The notes under the pieces: model-generated
What the model saw: only the letters and a program-made list of their open reading frames with translations
Databases searched by the model: none
Told to the model about the DNA's origin: nothing
Position numbers and translations under genes: made by a program
Source: Balanoglossus misakiensis
Lineage: Eukaryota > Hemichordata
Assembly (NCBI GenBank): GCA_040954595.2
Contig: CM082588.2
Location: 11,284,001-11,348,000 of the forward strand
DNA length: 64,000 nt
Direction: 5' to 3'
Shown: in pieces, positions 46,861 through 58,739 of the stretch
How positions within the stretch are numbered: position 1 is the first letter of the stretch
Layout of the letters: the number at the start of each line of letters is the position of its first letter

Positions 46861-47654
46861 CAGGGTAAAATTTGAGACACTATTTGCCAGTGCTAACCAC
46901 AGAGCATTAATCCTTTGAGTCATGTTGTGTCCACACACACAAAGTTTATGTATGGGCGCTGAGGCTCGGCCCCATAGACAATGGGTTGCGGAGAGGTGTT
47001 AATCCTTACACCGGCTCAGGTCTGGCTGGCAGAGCCGTCTAAAATCTGAGACGTTTCAGGACCACTTACACCGTCCACACATGTTTTTTTAAGACAGTAT
47101 CAATTCTGAGATGCTTCAGAACTGTCTTAATGGTGTATGTGTGACACCCATATTTATTACACAGTCAAATCTTTTAAACAGAACACCAACACATTAACAT
47201 GTTTCTATGTAAAAGGGACTAGGAAAAGCTGTTGGTTGAAGAGAGGTTTCCCGATTAGACAGGGTTTGTTTTAGACGGGTTTGAGTGTCCTTGTATGTTC
47301 TGAATGATGTTGTTATAATTTTTGATAGTTACATAGGGACAAAAGTGATAATGATGCAATCATATTACTGTAAAACGGCAAATTTTCCCAAACTTCGGCA
47401 AAAAAGAAGAAGAAGATAAAGTCGCATAAAATGTTTTTCAGAGATAACAGAGTAGTTAGTAAAATACTAGAATGCGGAAATTTAATTCTCGTGTCACAGT
47501 TGCCTCTTTTGATATATTGCAAAATATTTTCTGTCACGAAAATGTCCCGTTTTACAGTATGTGACAAGACATAACAAGGGGTAGAGATGACAATTTGTCA
47601 AGATATTAATTAATTTGTAAAGTTTATGTAGGAATGATAAAAAAATTCACTCAC

Positions 47655-47750
47655 GCAGTACATAGAGTAAAAAGTTGCACTGTGCATTGTTGCCAGCTGT
47701 ATCTGAAGCAACATAGCTGATCTGGTAGGTTCCCCAGGAAAAGGTGTCAC
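47655..47750 (-). CDS. Membrane-protein gene, HYR module, second exon
   Basis: 96 bases, phase 1 in and out ('cttacag|GT', 'CTGC|gtgagt'). Encodes FSWGTYQISYVASDTAGNNA then C-N-F-L-L-Y-V, the conserved C-terminal half of a HYR (hyalin repeat) module. Confidence 0.9.
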
Positions 47751-48454
47751 CTGTAAGAACAAAATTATGCACATCATTACAGGCATGGGTGCTAAAGCCA
47801 AAATAGCTTCCGTTTCTTGAATGTTTGTCATGATTTTCTATTCAAACTTAGAATGGTCCATTTAAGTGAGCTATCTGGTGGGTATACACAGGCATATTAT
47901 CAACTCCTGATTGTGACTGTACATATAAACATGAACAAGATATGTATACTAAACAGATATGGTGCCGCACACGTTTATTCAACTGCCCATTGTAAGAGAA
48001 CACAACATTTGTGGTATGGGTATCCCCAGTAGTAGTGGAGAATATTAAGTACTTTACTGATTAAAGGCCTTGCTCAACAGTTGGTCAAATCTTTTGTTTC
48101 CAATAAACAATTACGTGCAAACACAAATGCTTTCGAGTTTTAACTTCATTGTACTGCCCTGGGATCGAGGAAAGGGCCTATAAACATATGGTAATAGTAT
48201 CAGCAATTGAGGCTTTAATACTTGGAAGCAAGATCATCTGTCGCACATAGGATGTGCTAGCCATATATGAGTAACGGCCACAAGAATAAACTGTACCAGT
48301 ATGCTTCATACTGACAATAATCTTAGGAAAGTTGTCTCAGCTTGTTGGTTTCTGTTTAGATCAACTCCCCACCCCACCCCGATAAAAAAAACTTAGTTAG
48401 TGTGAATGTTATATATTATCTATAATCAGAAATGATATTTTATAGGAAACTTAC

Positions 48455-48595
48455 CCATTGTGTAGGTTTGTGTCACATTGGCAATGGCGACATCATCTGT
48501 AAATATAGGCTCCTGCCATACTCCTGTTGTCAAGCTATTAGGACTAATTATACGGGTCGTATTGGGACAGTAAATGACTTCAGGAGCGTGTTTAT
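48455..48595 (-). CDS. Membrane-protein gene, HYR module, first exon
   Basis: 141 bases, phase 1 in and out ('tttcttcag|AT', 'ATGG|gtaagt'). Encodes DKHAPEVIYCPNTTRI ... VWQEPIFTDDVA ... VTQTYTMG. P-x-V-x-C-P and W-x-x-P-x-F-x-D are HYR hallmarks. Confidence 0.9.
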
Positions 48596-48889
48596 CTGAA
48601 GAAAAAAAATGAAAGAATAACAAATGTTTGTAAATTAAACAACTGGTCCACACCCCATATGCATACACTGGTACATTTAGGTAAATGCACTACTAGATGT
48701 TAATATCTGTCACATATTCATGAGAAATCCAGATATTGTTAAGTGCTTGTTTTCTGATACATGTGAATAGACTAGATCACTGTCAAGAAACACTACAAGA
48801 TAGGACAGGAGTCATGAGATGGTATCCATAGGCATAATAACTGATATGATCAATTACACTCATGATAAGCCTAGTTCTTGGAACAGCAG

Positions 48890-48985
48890 AAACTGATGAT
48901 GATGATGGTGATGATGATGACGATGATGATGATGATGGTGGTGGTGGTGGTGGTGATGATGATTATGATGATGATGATGGTGATA
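48890..48985. repeat. (GAT)/(GGT)n microsatellite in an intron
   Basis: Continuous GATGATGGTGGTGGT tract. It creates long His or Met/Val frames that are not genes. Confidence 0.95.
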
Positions 48986-49332
48986 GTGGTTGTGAATAGT
49001 ATCATTACATTCAGTGTTAAATACATGTACGGTAGAAACAAAAAGAGTGAGCGATACAGGCATGGGCAGATGATGATTCCCTATACTTCCTAAAGTAGGG
49101 AGATTGCAGGCTGTGTGATTGGAGTACAACACACAGCAGCTAGGGGCTGGTGAATGTACACAGGAAAAACTACTCAAAATTTCACACAGTTTTCCCTGGA
49201 CAGACACAACATTACAAGGAGAGCTGTGTTAAAGTAAGGATTTAGGATTAATCAACTCTGTGAATATGACCCAATTTCTCCTCGTCAGATTATGCATAAA
49301 ATTGTTTGATAGTAATGAATAAGGCTATTTAC

Positions 49333-49619
49333 CAACAGGTGTGCATGGTGAACCAGAGTAACCAATTGGGCACCTGGTACTTCCACAAGCTGATGGCTGG
49401 ATTTTGACCACACTACCCAATAACTCTTGATCCATTTCAACCCACATGACATGATTGCCAAGTGGACTTTGTGAACAGTTCAAAGCCAGACTCTGGATTT
49501 CAACAGGAGTCAATACATAATCGTATACATTCATCTGTGTAACATCACCATGGAAGCTAAAATAGTTGTCAAGGAGTCCATTTTCGTCATAGCTTTGACC
49601 AAGAATTACCATACAGCTG
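49333..49619 (-). CDS. Membrane-protein gene, C-terminal pentraxin exon (first exon recognised)
   Basis: 287 bases, phase 2 in ('gtttttcag') and phase 1 out ('GTTG|gtaaat'). Encodes MVILGQSYDENG ... FSFHGDVTQMNVYDYVLTPV, EIQSLALNC and NHVMWVEMDQ, the end of a pentraxin/LamG-like module, then CGSTRCPIGYSGSPC. The preceding half of the pentraxin module and any signal peptide must lie further upstream on the minus strand and are not recognised before 64000, so the gene is 5' incomplete here. Domain order from here (pentraxin, HYR, sushi, GCC, EGF, membrane helix) gives a type I receptor-like protein. Confidence 0.85.
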
Positions 49620-50485
49620 CTGAAAAACTAATTAAATATTCACGAGCCACTGCACGTCTACTCATTGGCCCCTATCACCCTACCAAGTTTCAGCCCCCTA
49701 GGTGCAGCGGTTTTCCAGATCTAACTGGCCGAATTTCTCGGAAGAAGAAGAAGAAGAAGAATTAAAGCTGCGAGCAGCATTGTCGGGCCCAAGCGCTGAT
49801 CTTGAATTATATATGCACAGTATGAATGAGAAGAAACAGAATTTTCTATCGGATGTATTATCTCATGACATAACAAGGATGTGTGTATTTTTGCTGCTGA
49901 AATAGGGTGAAGTAGGTCAAAGGTCACCTGAGGTCACCCAACATTTGGGCATTTTTTTTTTACCCATACTGGTCCATGTCCAACAAAAACCAAAACTCTA
50001 GCTCTATTGGTTCGCCTGTAATTAGGTATGTGCATAATTAATGAGGTCAGCAGAGGTCAAAGGGGTCATGAAAAGTAGCAAAATATTTTGATCACACACT
50101 AATCCACATTCATCAAAAACCAAACCTCTAGCCCTATAGGTTAGCCTGGAATTAGATATGCAGAAATAATAACGCATGATAATTAGGTCAAAGGTCATGT
50201 GAAAAATCGCCAAAAAATTGTTATATATTTTAGTCACATGACGATTGATATCCATAAAATTAATTTGTATGCTATCAATTTTTGGACTAGAAAAAGGAAT
50301 TTCAATTTTTCTCTGTTTTTTACAAAATCCAATATGGCCACCATAATCTTCGACCAATCACAATGCTCTTTGCAAACTTGATAGACATCAGTGTAGTGAC
50401 CATACTCCCCGAATCTTGCGACTCAGTCATCGCTCGTTCTGGAGAAGAAGATTTTTGGAGTTTAACTATGGTTTTACGAAAAACC
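49620..50485. repeat. Interspersed repeats upstream of the pentraxin exon
   Basis: 49640-49830 holds 'caagtttcagccccctaggt', a GAA run (49741-49760) and 'gctgcgagcagcattgtcgg', the last also present inverted near 54815. 49915-50170 contains three copies of 'aggtcaaaggtcat/cacc' and 'ctctagccctataggttagc', related to 11640-11760. No exon is recognised. Confidence 0.55.
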
Positions 50486-50819
50486 AATAAACCCGCTGTA
50501 CCTCCGCATGTCTCCACAAGAGCTAGGCGCTCAAAATCGGTCGGACGCAGACCAGCGGTCTGTCAGGTGTAGTAACCGTAACACCAATAAAGGTAGGTTT
50601 TCATTGATTCTAATAGGTCTCCGTTCATCAACATTTCAAATATTCTCCATAATCCAGTAGTTGCCACTGTACTTGAATGAAATATTTCCTTTCAAACTTC
50701 CAAATGGTAACCGAATCTCAAATCGCAAATCTTTCCATTTTAATAACGAAGTCGGATGCCGAAATTACCAACTCACTTTTTCTATCGGACTCCATCATTC
50801 TAATACTTTACTTCAATGT

Positions 50820-51142
50820 TCAAAAATTGTGTAAAACAATATCCACTCTCAATCTATATTTCAGGTTTAACGGCGTAATGGCATCCCCGGCCTTTGCTCT
50901 ATCATAGAGGCAAATGGTATTATCTCTTCCAGTGGAAAAGTTGCGGAGCTGTACGTATTCTCCCTTCTGTAATCTGTTCAGCCACTTCGGATTTTCTTTC
51001 CAGAATTTAAGTTCCAGAACGTTGCCATCGTGCTGCATACAAGGCACGCTAAACAGTTTCCCGTTGGCGGAATTCCGGATCTCGACATCCTCCATGACGC
51101 GCAATTTCACAGCCAGGCCTTGGCTGGTTGCAGATGATGGAG
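50820..51142 (-). CDS. Exon-like open segment b, copy 1 (possible OB-fold)
   Basis: Open from an acceptor-like 'gtaccttag' (51143). It encodes VMEDVEIRNSANGKLFSVPC, VLELKFWKENPKWLNRLQKG and EYVQLRNFSTGRDN. The alternation of beta-strand-like runs with 'F-W-K-E ... G-x-Y-V-x-L' recalls an OB-fold of single-strand DNA-binding proteins, but I cannot confirm it. The donor present in the other copy (AAAG|gtatgt) is changed here to AAAGgccgg and the frame runs on to 50820. Copy 2 (62688-62945) carries stops. Confidence 0.45.
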
Positions 51143-51164
51143 CTAAGGTACGTAACAATCGCAC

Positions 51165-51460
51165 CCCGAAACGCCTGGGCCCTTTTTTGTGTGTAGTCAT
51201 TGTGGGTATGTTAACCTCCCATGTCCTACATTTTTAGAAATTTAGTATACAAAACTGGATGACCGATTATGTTTTAGAGACCTTTCCCGAATCCACCTGA
51301 AGCCCAGTCGGAATGTCTTGGGATGTAACCTAAATTCAATATGGCCGCCTCCATGCATTCACTTGCATTTGAAAATACGTTGATTTTATCGTCGATTAGC
51401 GGTGTTTATTCTCAGTATCAATTTAAACGCGGCACTCGCTTACAAGTCATATTCTAGAAA
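51165..51460 (+). promoter_or_regulatory. Promoter-like segment P, copy 1
   Basis: A ~300 bp segment present three times (also 62350-62690 inverted and 62955-63260 direct), each before an exon-like segment. All three contain a YY1-like element (CAATATGGCCGCCTCCATG at 51333; a CAGCC variant at 63131). Promoter function is inferred. Confidence 0.4.
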
Positions 51461-51579
51461 GAAAGAAAAAATGATAGTTTCGAGTACAGATTACATGTAT
51501 TTTAAAACGAGGTTTGGTAACAATGTTATCACTACTAAATGACTTACAATCGATGTTTTTAATTGTCTTTGCACCACAG

Positions 51580-51751
51580 TATGAATCCGGTGATGGTAAA
51601 TCGCATTCAACTTAGAAGGCATGGAGAAAGCGCAACTGATGGTAACTAGGATGCCAAACTGAAACTTTTGGGAGAGAAAACCTTGCCATGTATGGACGTG
51701 GGTGTCACAGTTAAACTTGGGTTAAATACTACAGCGACAACCGAAGTCCCC
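51580..51751 (+). pseudogene. Exon-like segment a, copy 1, broken
   Basis: Same length (172 bases) as the intact copy at 62061-62232. Reads MNPVMVNRIQLRRHGESATD, then G-N and TAG (51647-51649) where the other copy has TGG, then KLKLLGEKTLPCMDV. Its donor is ttgaga instead of gtgaga. Two independent lesions indicate a dead copy. Confidence 0.65.
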
Positions 51752-51764
51752 TTGAGATATGATA

Positions 51765-51858
51765 TGTGGTAGTGCATGTCCACATGAGTGCCGTGTACTA
51801 GCCTCTCTCTCTGTACATCCATCCAGGCTACTGCTTTCTGTACATTGGAGAGAAATGA
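51765..51858 (-). other. Exon-like segment, function unknown
   Basis: After 'ttctctccaatgtacag' the minus strand encodes WMDVQRERLVHGTHVDMHYH. The segment is repeated in direct orientation at 60705-60775 (WMDLQRERLVHGTHVDLHYH). Another frame is also open, so the reading is not certain. Confidence 0.35.
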
Positions 51859-52038
51859 GAACAAGATGGTTAAATCATATTTTGTATAAGTTGGTGTTGA
51901 CGAAAATAAGATGCATGTGAATTGTAGGACTGAAATGTTTCTGTAATGAATACTAAATTAAAAGTTCACAACTTGCATGCAGATAGTAAGTGCTGGGGAA
52001 GTTGCAGGGTGGAGATTGCTTTGGTTTAGTTAACTTAC

Positions 52039-52185
52039 TCAATCTTTGTGACTGTTGCATTTCTTGATTGATAGAGTAGTGTACATGCATTGGCAGGTTT
52101 TCTAATATGGCCTCCTCTGTACCCAAGGTCTGGCATAAGGTGGGACACTGTAAGTATTTGCCGTCTGACACAGAAGATGCCACTT
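52039..52185 (-). other. Exon-like segment with good splice borders
   Basis: 147 bases between 'tattttttttctag' and 'TTGA|gtaagt'. The frame VASSVSDGKYLQCPTLCQTL ... ENLPMHVHYSINQEMQQSQ is open; a second frame is open too. Family unknown. Confidence 0.4.
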
Positions 52186-53540
52186 CTAGAAAAAAATAAA
52201 AAGGACAGAATGTGATTGGTAAGACACAGAGACGTGAACATGTACACAAAATGATTGGAAATTGGTGGAAGCAAGTACTGCAGTTAATATTTACTCATCT
52301 ATGTCTATTCCCTCAAATATCCCTTCTACCATATCATCACCATTTGGTTCTTTTAACACCTTAGGGAAAAATTGAGAGTTACATTAGAAGCACCGACAAT
52401 AGGAGGGGGGGGGGGTAAGGTTTGCAGAGAACAGGTTTTTTTTATGAACATTTGTGAAAATCAGAAATTAGTGACATGTAGGATTTCAATTTTATGATGT
52501 AACATTGTTTTCTTTTCAACATCAGTTCTCTGAGTAAAAAGATGGCCATGTAAATTTTCTCTAAGTTTGTTAGAGAAATAAAGTACATGTACAACTTTAG
52601 TGTTTCACTAATTGAGTTTCAGTGTTCTTGTATTGTCTCCTTTGCCCCATGTCAACCTCAAAGTAAATATCAAATTTGCCATTTTTGACTTATTTATCCT
52701 TGTAGTGGGCCACATAGCATTTTAGTGCAACTTATGAAAATCTGAAGAACCAAATGCCTAATTGACCCACTCTGCACAGATTTATTTCAATGGTACTGAC
52801 TTGATGATCGGTATAGCGCCCTCTGTGGTAGGGGGTGGGGGGTTAACCTAGCCTTTATATGTTTATCCCTGTCCGGTTTCATTCCAATTGTATCTATGGT
52901 AACCTTATTATCAGCAGTAAATGCCACAATTGTAAAACAGCAATAATTTTAGTATCAAGCACTCTGTGGAATTAAATATACCCTGTGTATTCTTTGTTTC
53001 CCATTAGTAATCATGCAACCTTGCCATTTTGGGCCTTCTGATTTGCTGTATGTGCTCACTAGTCCTTCCCAACGTCTCTGAATTAGAAGGCCATTGTCAT
53101 TTGTATAGTGTAGACACATTTCATTTTAGTACAACTGATGAAAGTCTCGTGAAAAACCAAATGCTTAATTTACCCACTGTGCAAAGATTATCTGAATGAT
53201 ATTGTGTTGATCGTCATATAGTATAGCGCCCTCTGCGATAGTATTTGGATGATTGTGCCAGGGAGAAGGGGGTACTGAGGGAGCAGATGCAGATGACAGC
53301 AAGGCATATCCACTGAACAATGAGACGGTACGTGTTGTCAGCATTCAGGGAGAGTAAAAAGGGGAGCGCAAGAGACCAGGATGAAGAGACGAGCAGTATT
53401 GCATCATCTGTGGAAAAAAATGCCAAGAGAAGGTAAGTGTGGAAGACAAGCACTTAGGGGTTATAAACAAATGTTTTTTTGTGGACACATTTTAGTATCA
53501 AGCATTGTGGAATTAAATATACACAGTGTGTGTTGTGTGT
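52186..53540. repeat. Second-duplication repeats, non-coding
   Basis: 52500-52900 and 53030-53250 contain inverse single units of the 309 bp minisatellite at 58740-60400 ('tatagcgccctctgYggtag' at 52812, 53222). A G-run lies at 52404-52415. No gene is supported. Confidence 0.6.
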
Positions 53541-53544
53541 TAGA

Positions 53545-54029
53545 TAGGTACATACATACATACATACATACATACATACATACATACATACATACATACA
53601 TACATACATACATACATACATACATACATACATACATACATACATACATACATACATACATACATACATACATACATACATGCATGCATACATGCATGCA
53701 TACATGCATACATACATGCATACATACATGCATACATGCATACATACATGCATACATACATGCATACATGCATACATACATGCATGCATACATACATGCA
53801 TACATACATGCATACATACATGCATGCATGCATACATACATGCATGCATGCATACATACATACATACATACATGCATGCATACATACATACATACATACA
53901 TACATACATACATACATACATACATACATACATACATACATACATACATACATGCATACATGCATGCATACATACATGCATACATACATGCATACATACA
54001 TGCATGCATACATACATGCATACATACAT
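53545..54029. repeat. (ACAT)n microsatellite, about 485 bp
   Basis: First about 140 bases are pure TACA, then TGCA variants are interspersed, with a pure block again at 53881-53950. It generates long Tyr-Ile-His-Thr and Met-Tyr-Val-Cys frames that are artefacts. Confidence 0.98.
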
Positions 54030-54064
54030 GGAAAACACACAGCAAATGGACTCCTTTTTTTATC

Positions 54065-54137
54065 ATCCTCACCAGGAATCGAACCAGGATCCCTTATCAC
54101 AAAGTGACAAGTGTGTTAACCATTACACCATGAGGAT
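54065..54137 (-). tRNA. tRNA-like sequence (probable pseudogene or SINE head), copy 1
   Basis: 73 bases. The acceptor arm ATCCTCA pairs perfectly with TGAGGAT, the A box is TGGTGTAATGGTTAACAC and the B box is GGTTCGATTCC. The anticodon arm is 19 rather than 17 bases (CTTGTCAC-TTT-GTGATAAG), so no normal anticodon loop forms. The A box resembles Gln/Glu tRNAs. Function as a tRNA is unlikely. Confidence 0.45.
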
Positions 54138-54229
54138 TGTTTTATCTCCACTAACTGCCAACACACTGTCCAATTGCACATTCACTCACTGACATATTCA
54201 ACACACCAGTTTTTTTATTTCAATAAAAA

Positions 54230-55890
54230 TTCACAAATGCATGTGAGAAATAACAGAGAGTCAGAAATTGGCATCCACAGGAGTTACTGCATTGCTATAT
54301 GGTATTATAGAGCAGCCAATGCAGTCTAACACTTTTATTAGCTTATTAAAGGCAGAAAGTCTCTTTGCTGCTCTTTTTTAATAATTATGTGTGATACAAG
54401 AGACTGTTAATGTGGATATATAGTGAATCAACGTTCGACCACACACAGCTTCCATCCCGTTTGTAGGATATGACAGTAAAAACTCGCCCAAAATGAATAA
54501 ATGGTAAAGACCAATTATTCATTTTGGCAAGATTTTTCACTCTCGTGACTACAAGCAGTGTGTGTTGTTGAATGTTGATTCACTATATATCCACATGTAC
54601 ATTAACATAAATGGTGTCTTGCATCAAACATAATTAATGGAAAAGGGTCCCTTTAATTTATATACTTATCAAATTGTAAGCTAACCAATATGGTTAGAAG
54701 TCCGATTTGCTTGGACGTGAACCAATATGATCTATCAAAATTTTCTGGTAAAAGTTTGAGTAACTATAACGTGTGCTTTCACCTTTTTTCATCATGTTGC
54801 TTGGGCCCTGACAATGCTGCTTTATAGCTACTACAGGATTAGATTACTTCCATTTGGCAGTAGCATATAAGTGTAATGGTGTAGAAAGTTTATCCTGTTT
54901 ACTGGAAGAGGAATTGCAAGAGAAACCATGTGTTATAAAAAAAAATAGAAGATATTAAATAGCCTTAGTAAACATTTCCCAGAAACATTTCAATGAACAG
55001 TTACCATAATGTACTTTACATTAGAGTCAGAGGTGACTAAAAGGCTAATATTGTCATTTGTGAAATGTACACAATTGTATTTATATTGTCGGTGAACTGT
55101 TTAGCTGTGTTGTCAGTTATGTTGAGCTTATTAGATTGGGTGATTGTCTTATTGGGTGAGTGGTGTCACTGTCTGTCACTTTTCTTTACTGAAACCACGG
55201 GGCCAATTACTTTGAAATTTAGTATGCAGGTTCCTAGGGTGAAGTTGGTAGAGTTTATGTAAATTGTGGTGAAATGTGTAATTTTTGATCAATTTTAGTT
55301 GTGTTTAGTTAAATTCTTTGTACAATTACTGTGAAATTTAGTGTGTAGGTCCTTGGGGTTGATTTTACTGGAATTTGCTCAATTTGTGACAGAATGTGGA
55401 ATATGTTATTTCGGAAGCAATTGCTTGTTTGGTCTTTTTTATTTCATAAACCAGATACTGTGATTGTTTTTCTGTTCTTTTTTGTATGTGTGTCTATTTT
55501 CACAATTGAAATAAATTAATATAAGGCTATATAAAATAAATTGGTGTTTTATGCTTTTTGTGTAAGTATGAATGTATGTATGTGTGTAAAAAGATTGATA
55601 TTGTTTGTATGGTTGATATCAGATATCATATGTCTTATAGTGAGAAAGAAACCACTACACAATCCCTAGTAGTATTTGTGGTAATATATCTGTTTTGAGA
55701 ATATAGCCCATTAGTATATTGTAGTCTTTGTACAACTTTTCTTCAAAATGTGTTATATGAACAAATAAAATATGGCAAGAAGATGAATTGTTTCGAAGAA
55801 TGAATCATAATAAACAGTAGAATTTGGTCAATTTTTGTTCAGGCATAAAGAAATAGCTTGTACATGAGCTTGCACGACGGTATTTGGTCA
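54230..55890. repeat. Interspersed repeats, no gene
   Basis: 54415-54650 includes an inverted pair of 'gattcactatatatccacat' (54582 and, inverted, 54413); the same element is in two introns of the membrane-protein gene (42335, 44655). 55190-55400 carries two units of the ~140 bp degenerate family. The remainder is unassigned. Confidence 0.5.
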
Positions 55891-55902
55891 ATACAGGGCG
55901 CA

Positions 55903-55938
55903 TGTATGTATGTATGTATGTATGTATGTATGTATGTA

Positions 55939-56007
<69 letters not shown>

Positions 56008-56010
56008 ATG

Positions 56011-56042
<32 letters not shown>

Positions 56043-56058
56043 CATGCATGCATGCATG
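55903..56058. repeat. (ATGT)n(GT)n(ATGT)n microsatellite
   Basis: ATGT run, 23-25 GT copies, ATGT run, then GCAT repeats. The right flank 'gtacctatctaacacacaac' is the mirror of 53535-53555 beside the ACAT array. Confidence 0.97.
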
Positions 56059-56099
56059 TATGTACCTATCTAACACACAACACACACTGTGTATATTTG

Positions 56100-58430
56100 T
56101 TGGGCATTTTGGTTTTCTACCACATATCTCAGTAGTTTCCATGCCATAGTGACTCTTCAGTTTTACATAATGATATCCAATATAACCCAATCTACTATTA
56201 ATGCGATTTTTTTTTCATTTTGATTGTGGAAATGGTTAAAAATGAAAAACATCCGAATTTGTACTTTAATAAATATAAGCTATATAGTATTTTAAAATGG
56301 TCATAAATTTATGTTAACATGGCAAAACATGTTTTAGTGTTTATGTATACTTGTTTAATATAGAGAAATAATTGTACAAATAAAATGACAACTTACTTTT
56401 GCTTTTAAAAATAATTAAAAATGGTAATGTTTCTTGAGATATACCAGGGTTTCTAGAATATAGAGGGTGCTGGCACGGGAACATTTGATGGTTGTCCCCA
56501 ATACAACATTCTGGTATCATGTTTTATCATCTGTGGACATTTGGCAGCGATATCCAACAGGATGTGCATAAAATCCCGAGAAGGTCTTCTCGTTGTATTG
56601 CTTCTTGAGATATTGAAACTGTCTTGAATCCCAACGCGAATGTGATGGTGATGCGTATGTTGTTGCACGTAGTCACATCCGAAAACGAATCAAGTGCTCT
56701 TGTTGTTCAGCAGCTGAATATAGGTTAGTGGGATATGTGTATATTCTCGTGGTTATTTTTAAATGAGTATAAATGACAGAATCGGTGGTTTGAACGTGTA
56801 AGAGTTGATGGTATTGGTTATGTAGTTGTGTTTTATCCAATGGTAGTGTGATTTTAATTGTGTATGAGGCGATGGCAGTTTTGTCAGGCGTATTTTATTT
56901 TCGTGTCGAGCGACATCCAATATGGCGGTTGTCGTTATATACTGAAAGGGTTTCGTTTGTATGCATGTTTTGGCAAATTGTATATATGTTAAGATGGTGA
57001 AGTTTGCTTGAAGGAATAGAAACATCAGAGGCTGGGTACATCGGAGTTTCTATTTCATTCCATACAAGTTGAAATTAAGCTTATTTTTGGAGTGTATACA
57101 GGTACATATGATTATTTAGAAACGGTTTTAGGCAAGCGAATCTGCTGAATTCGGGCGATCGGTCTTGTATCGTGTGTATGAAACGTACAAGCAGTGGTAG
57201 GATATTATTTTGGGATGTGTACTTCAATAGTTTCCATGTCTCTTATATGTATTTGTCAAAAAATAAACAGTAGTAAAAATGGATTGTATTTTCCATTATT
57301 TTTTCTGTTAATATTGTATGTTTACATGACCAAAAGCCTTAAGGTTTTCATCGGAATTTATATCAGGGTAATCAATTTGTTTTTGATAATTATTTGCTTC
57401 AAATATGGAACAATCTGTGTGAGTACATAACAGAAACATTGCTAGATAATTTGACATTTGAATTGTTCGTAAGAATGTGAGGACAAGCATAGAATTGGCC
57501 AAATTATGCTGGTGACCACTCTGTTTAGTGTGTATGCTTTCTAGTCGTGACAGGCATGTTAAAAACATAGACAATGAAATCTGGTTGGAGCATGAAAAGT
57601 AGAGTTGACTTGTTAACATATTTTGATGCCATGAAACCATTTTGTGGACAGGACAATTTATGTGACCAAGAATTGATTTTCTGAATATCACAAGGTTGAT
57701 AGTGAATTCATTGTAATTTGTTGTCCTGTTTAAGTAGTGGGGTTATTGTAAAAAAATCATCATTCGCTATCTTGTACTTGGAGTGATGTCATCTCGACAT
57801 TGATACATTATGGCTATTGAGAGGTGTGTGTTATGCAGGCAAGTGTATATCTTGATGTACTTGTTTAAATACACAATTATACTTAATGATTTAATTTAAA
57901 AGTTTTGTTTATTTTCTTGACAGTTTTGGCTACCAAAGAGTTCTCAAGGTGAGTGTTGGTGTACATCAGTGCAAAGTATCATGTACAAACTAAGAGATCA
58001 ACACACTCAAATGTGTATTGTGTCGTGTACGAATTAGTTTCGTAAATCATTTGTAGATAACGTGTTTAGTTTTGTGGTAAGTGACACTGAGGTTTCAGAT
58101 CGGATAGGATGATTGTCCAGTGCCATGCATTGTGTGTTAACATGTGAAAGCACTAGCCTAATTTGTTTGAAATTTGGTATTCAGGGATGATGTAAGAAAA
58201 AATAATTTTAACAGTTCATAGAATCAGTGTTTATTAATACTTCAAAAAGGTATGTGACTTGAATGTGTGCAGTACATCATTGTGCTATGTGGTGTTAACA
58301 CCATTGAATAGTGCCATTACTTACAGCAATCTTACAGCAATGGCTTCAGTAAAACATTGAGTATGATTTGTGTGATTCCTGATACCCCTGTCTTGTCATT
58401 TGTGATGTTTTACTGTGTACTTTTTGAAAT
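56100..58430. other. Unassigned centre of the second inverted duplication
   Basis: AT-rich, no repeat partner found. Minus-strand frames at 56668-56453 and 57691-57308 are open but have no splice support or family features. A YY1-like 'atccaatatggcggttgtc' lies at 56917. Confidence 0.4.
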
Positions 58431-58512
58431 AAAGAAACTGGTGTGTTAGTTGAATATGTCAGTGAGTGAATGTGCAATTGGACAGTGTGTTGGCAGTTAG
58501 TGGAGATAAAAA

Positions 58513-58585
58513 ATCCTCATGGTGTAATGGTTAACACACTTGTCACTTTGTGATAAGAGATCCAGGTTCGATAACTGGTGGGGAT
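58513..58585 (+). tRNA. tRNA-like sequence (probable pseudogene or SINE head), copy 2
   Basis: Mirror copy of 54065-54137 with the same 73-base length and the same 19-base anticodon arm. Acceptor ATCCTCA pairs with TGGGGAT (one G-U). The B box is GGTTCGATAAC and the T arm has one mismatch. Confidence 0.45.
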
Positions 58586-58739
58586 GATGAAAAAAAGAGT
58601 CCATTAGCTGTGTGCTTGAGTATGAGTGTAATATATGTATGTACGTATTTATGCATGTATGTAGCCAGCAAACACACAAAACATATTGTGTATATTCAAT
58701 TCCATACAGTGTTTGATAATAAATATGTTGCTGTTTTAC

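Larger units (their letters stand above)
50490..54230 (+). repeat. Left arm of second inverted duplication
   Basis: Blocks match the reverse complement of 58430-63930: 50490-50610 with 63810-63920; 50700-50880 with 63560-63720; 50892-51142 with 62688-62945; 51165-51460 with 62350-62690; 51580-51751 with 62061-62232; 52500-52900 with 60310-60690; 54060-54220 with 58430-58590. Some pieces are instead direct (51770-51990 with 60705-60795; 52330-52510 with 61860-62040), so the locus was rearranged after duplication. Confidence 0.8.

Noticed and set aside
48860-49207. Histidine-rich open frame
   Set aside because: It reads through the GAT/GGT microsatellite in an intron.
53454-54192. Long Tyr-Ile-His-Thr and Met-Tyr-Val-Cys open frames
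   Set aside because: They are translations of the ACAT microsatellite; all frames stay open by repetition.
55805-56190. Open frames rich in Met-Tyr-Val-Cys or His-Thr
   Set aside because: Produced by ATGT and GT microsatellites.
56453-57691. Minus-strand open frames of 71 and 127 residues
   Set aside because: No splice signals, domain features or second copy; composition looks random.
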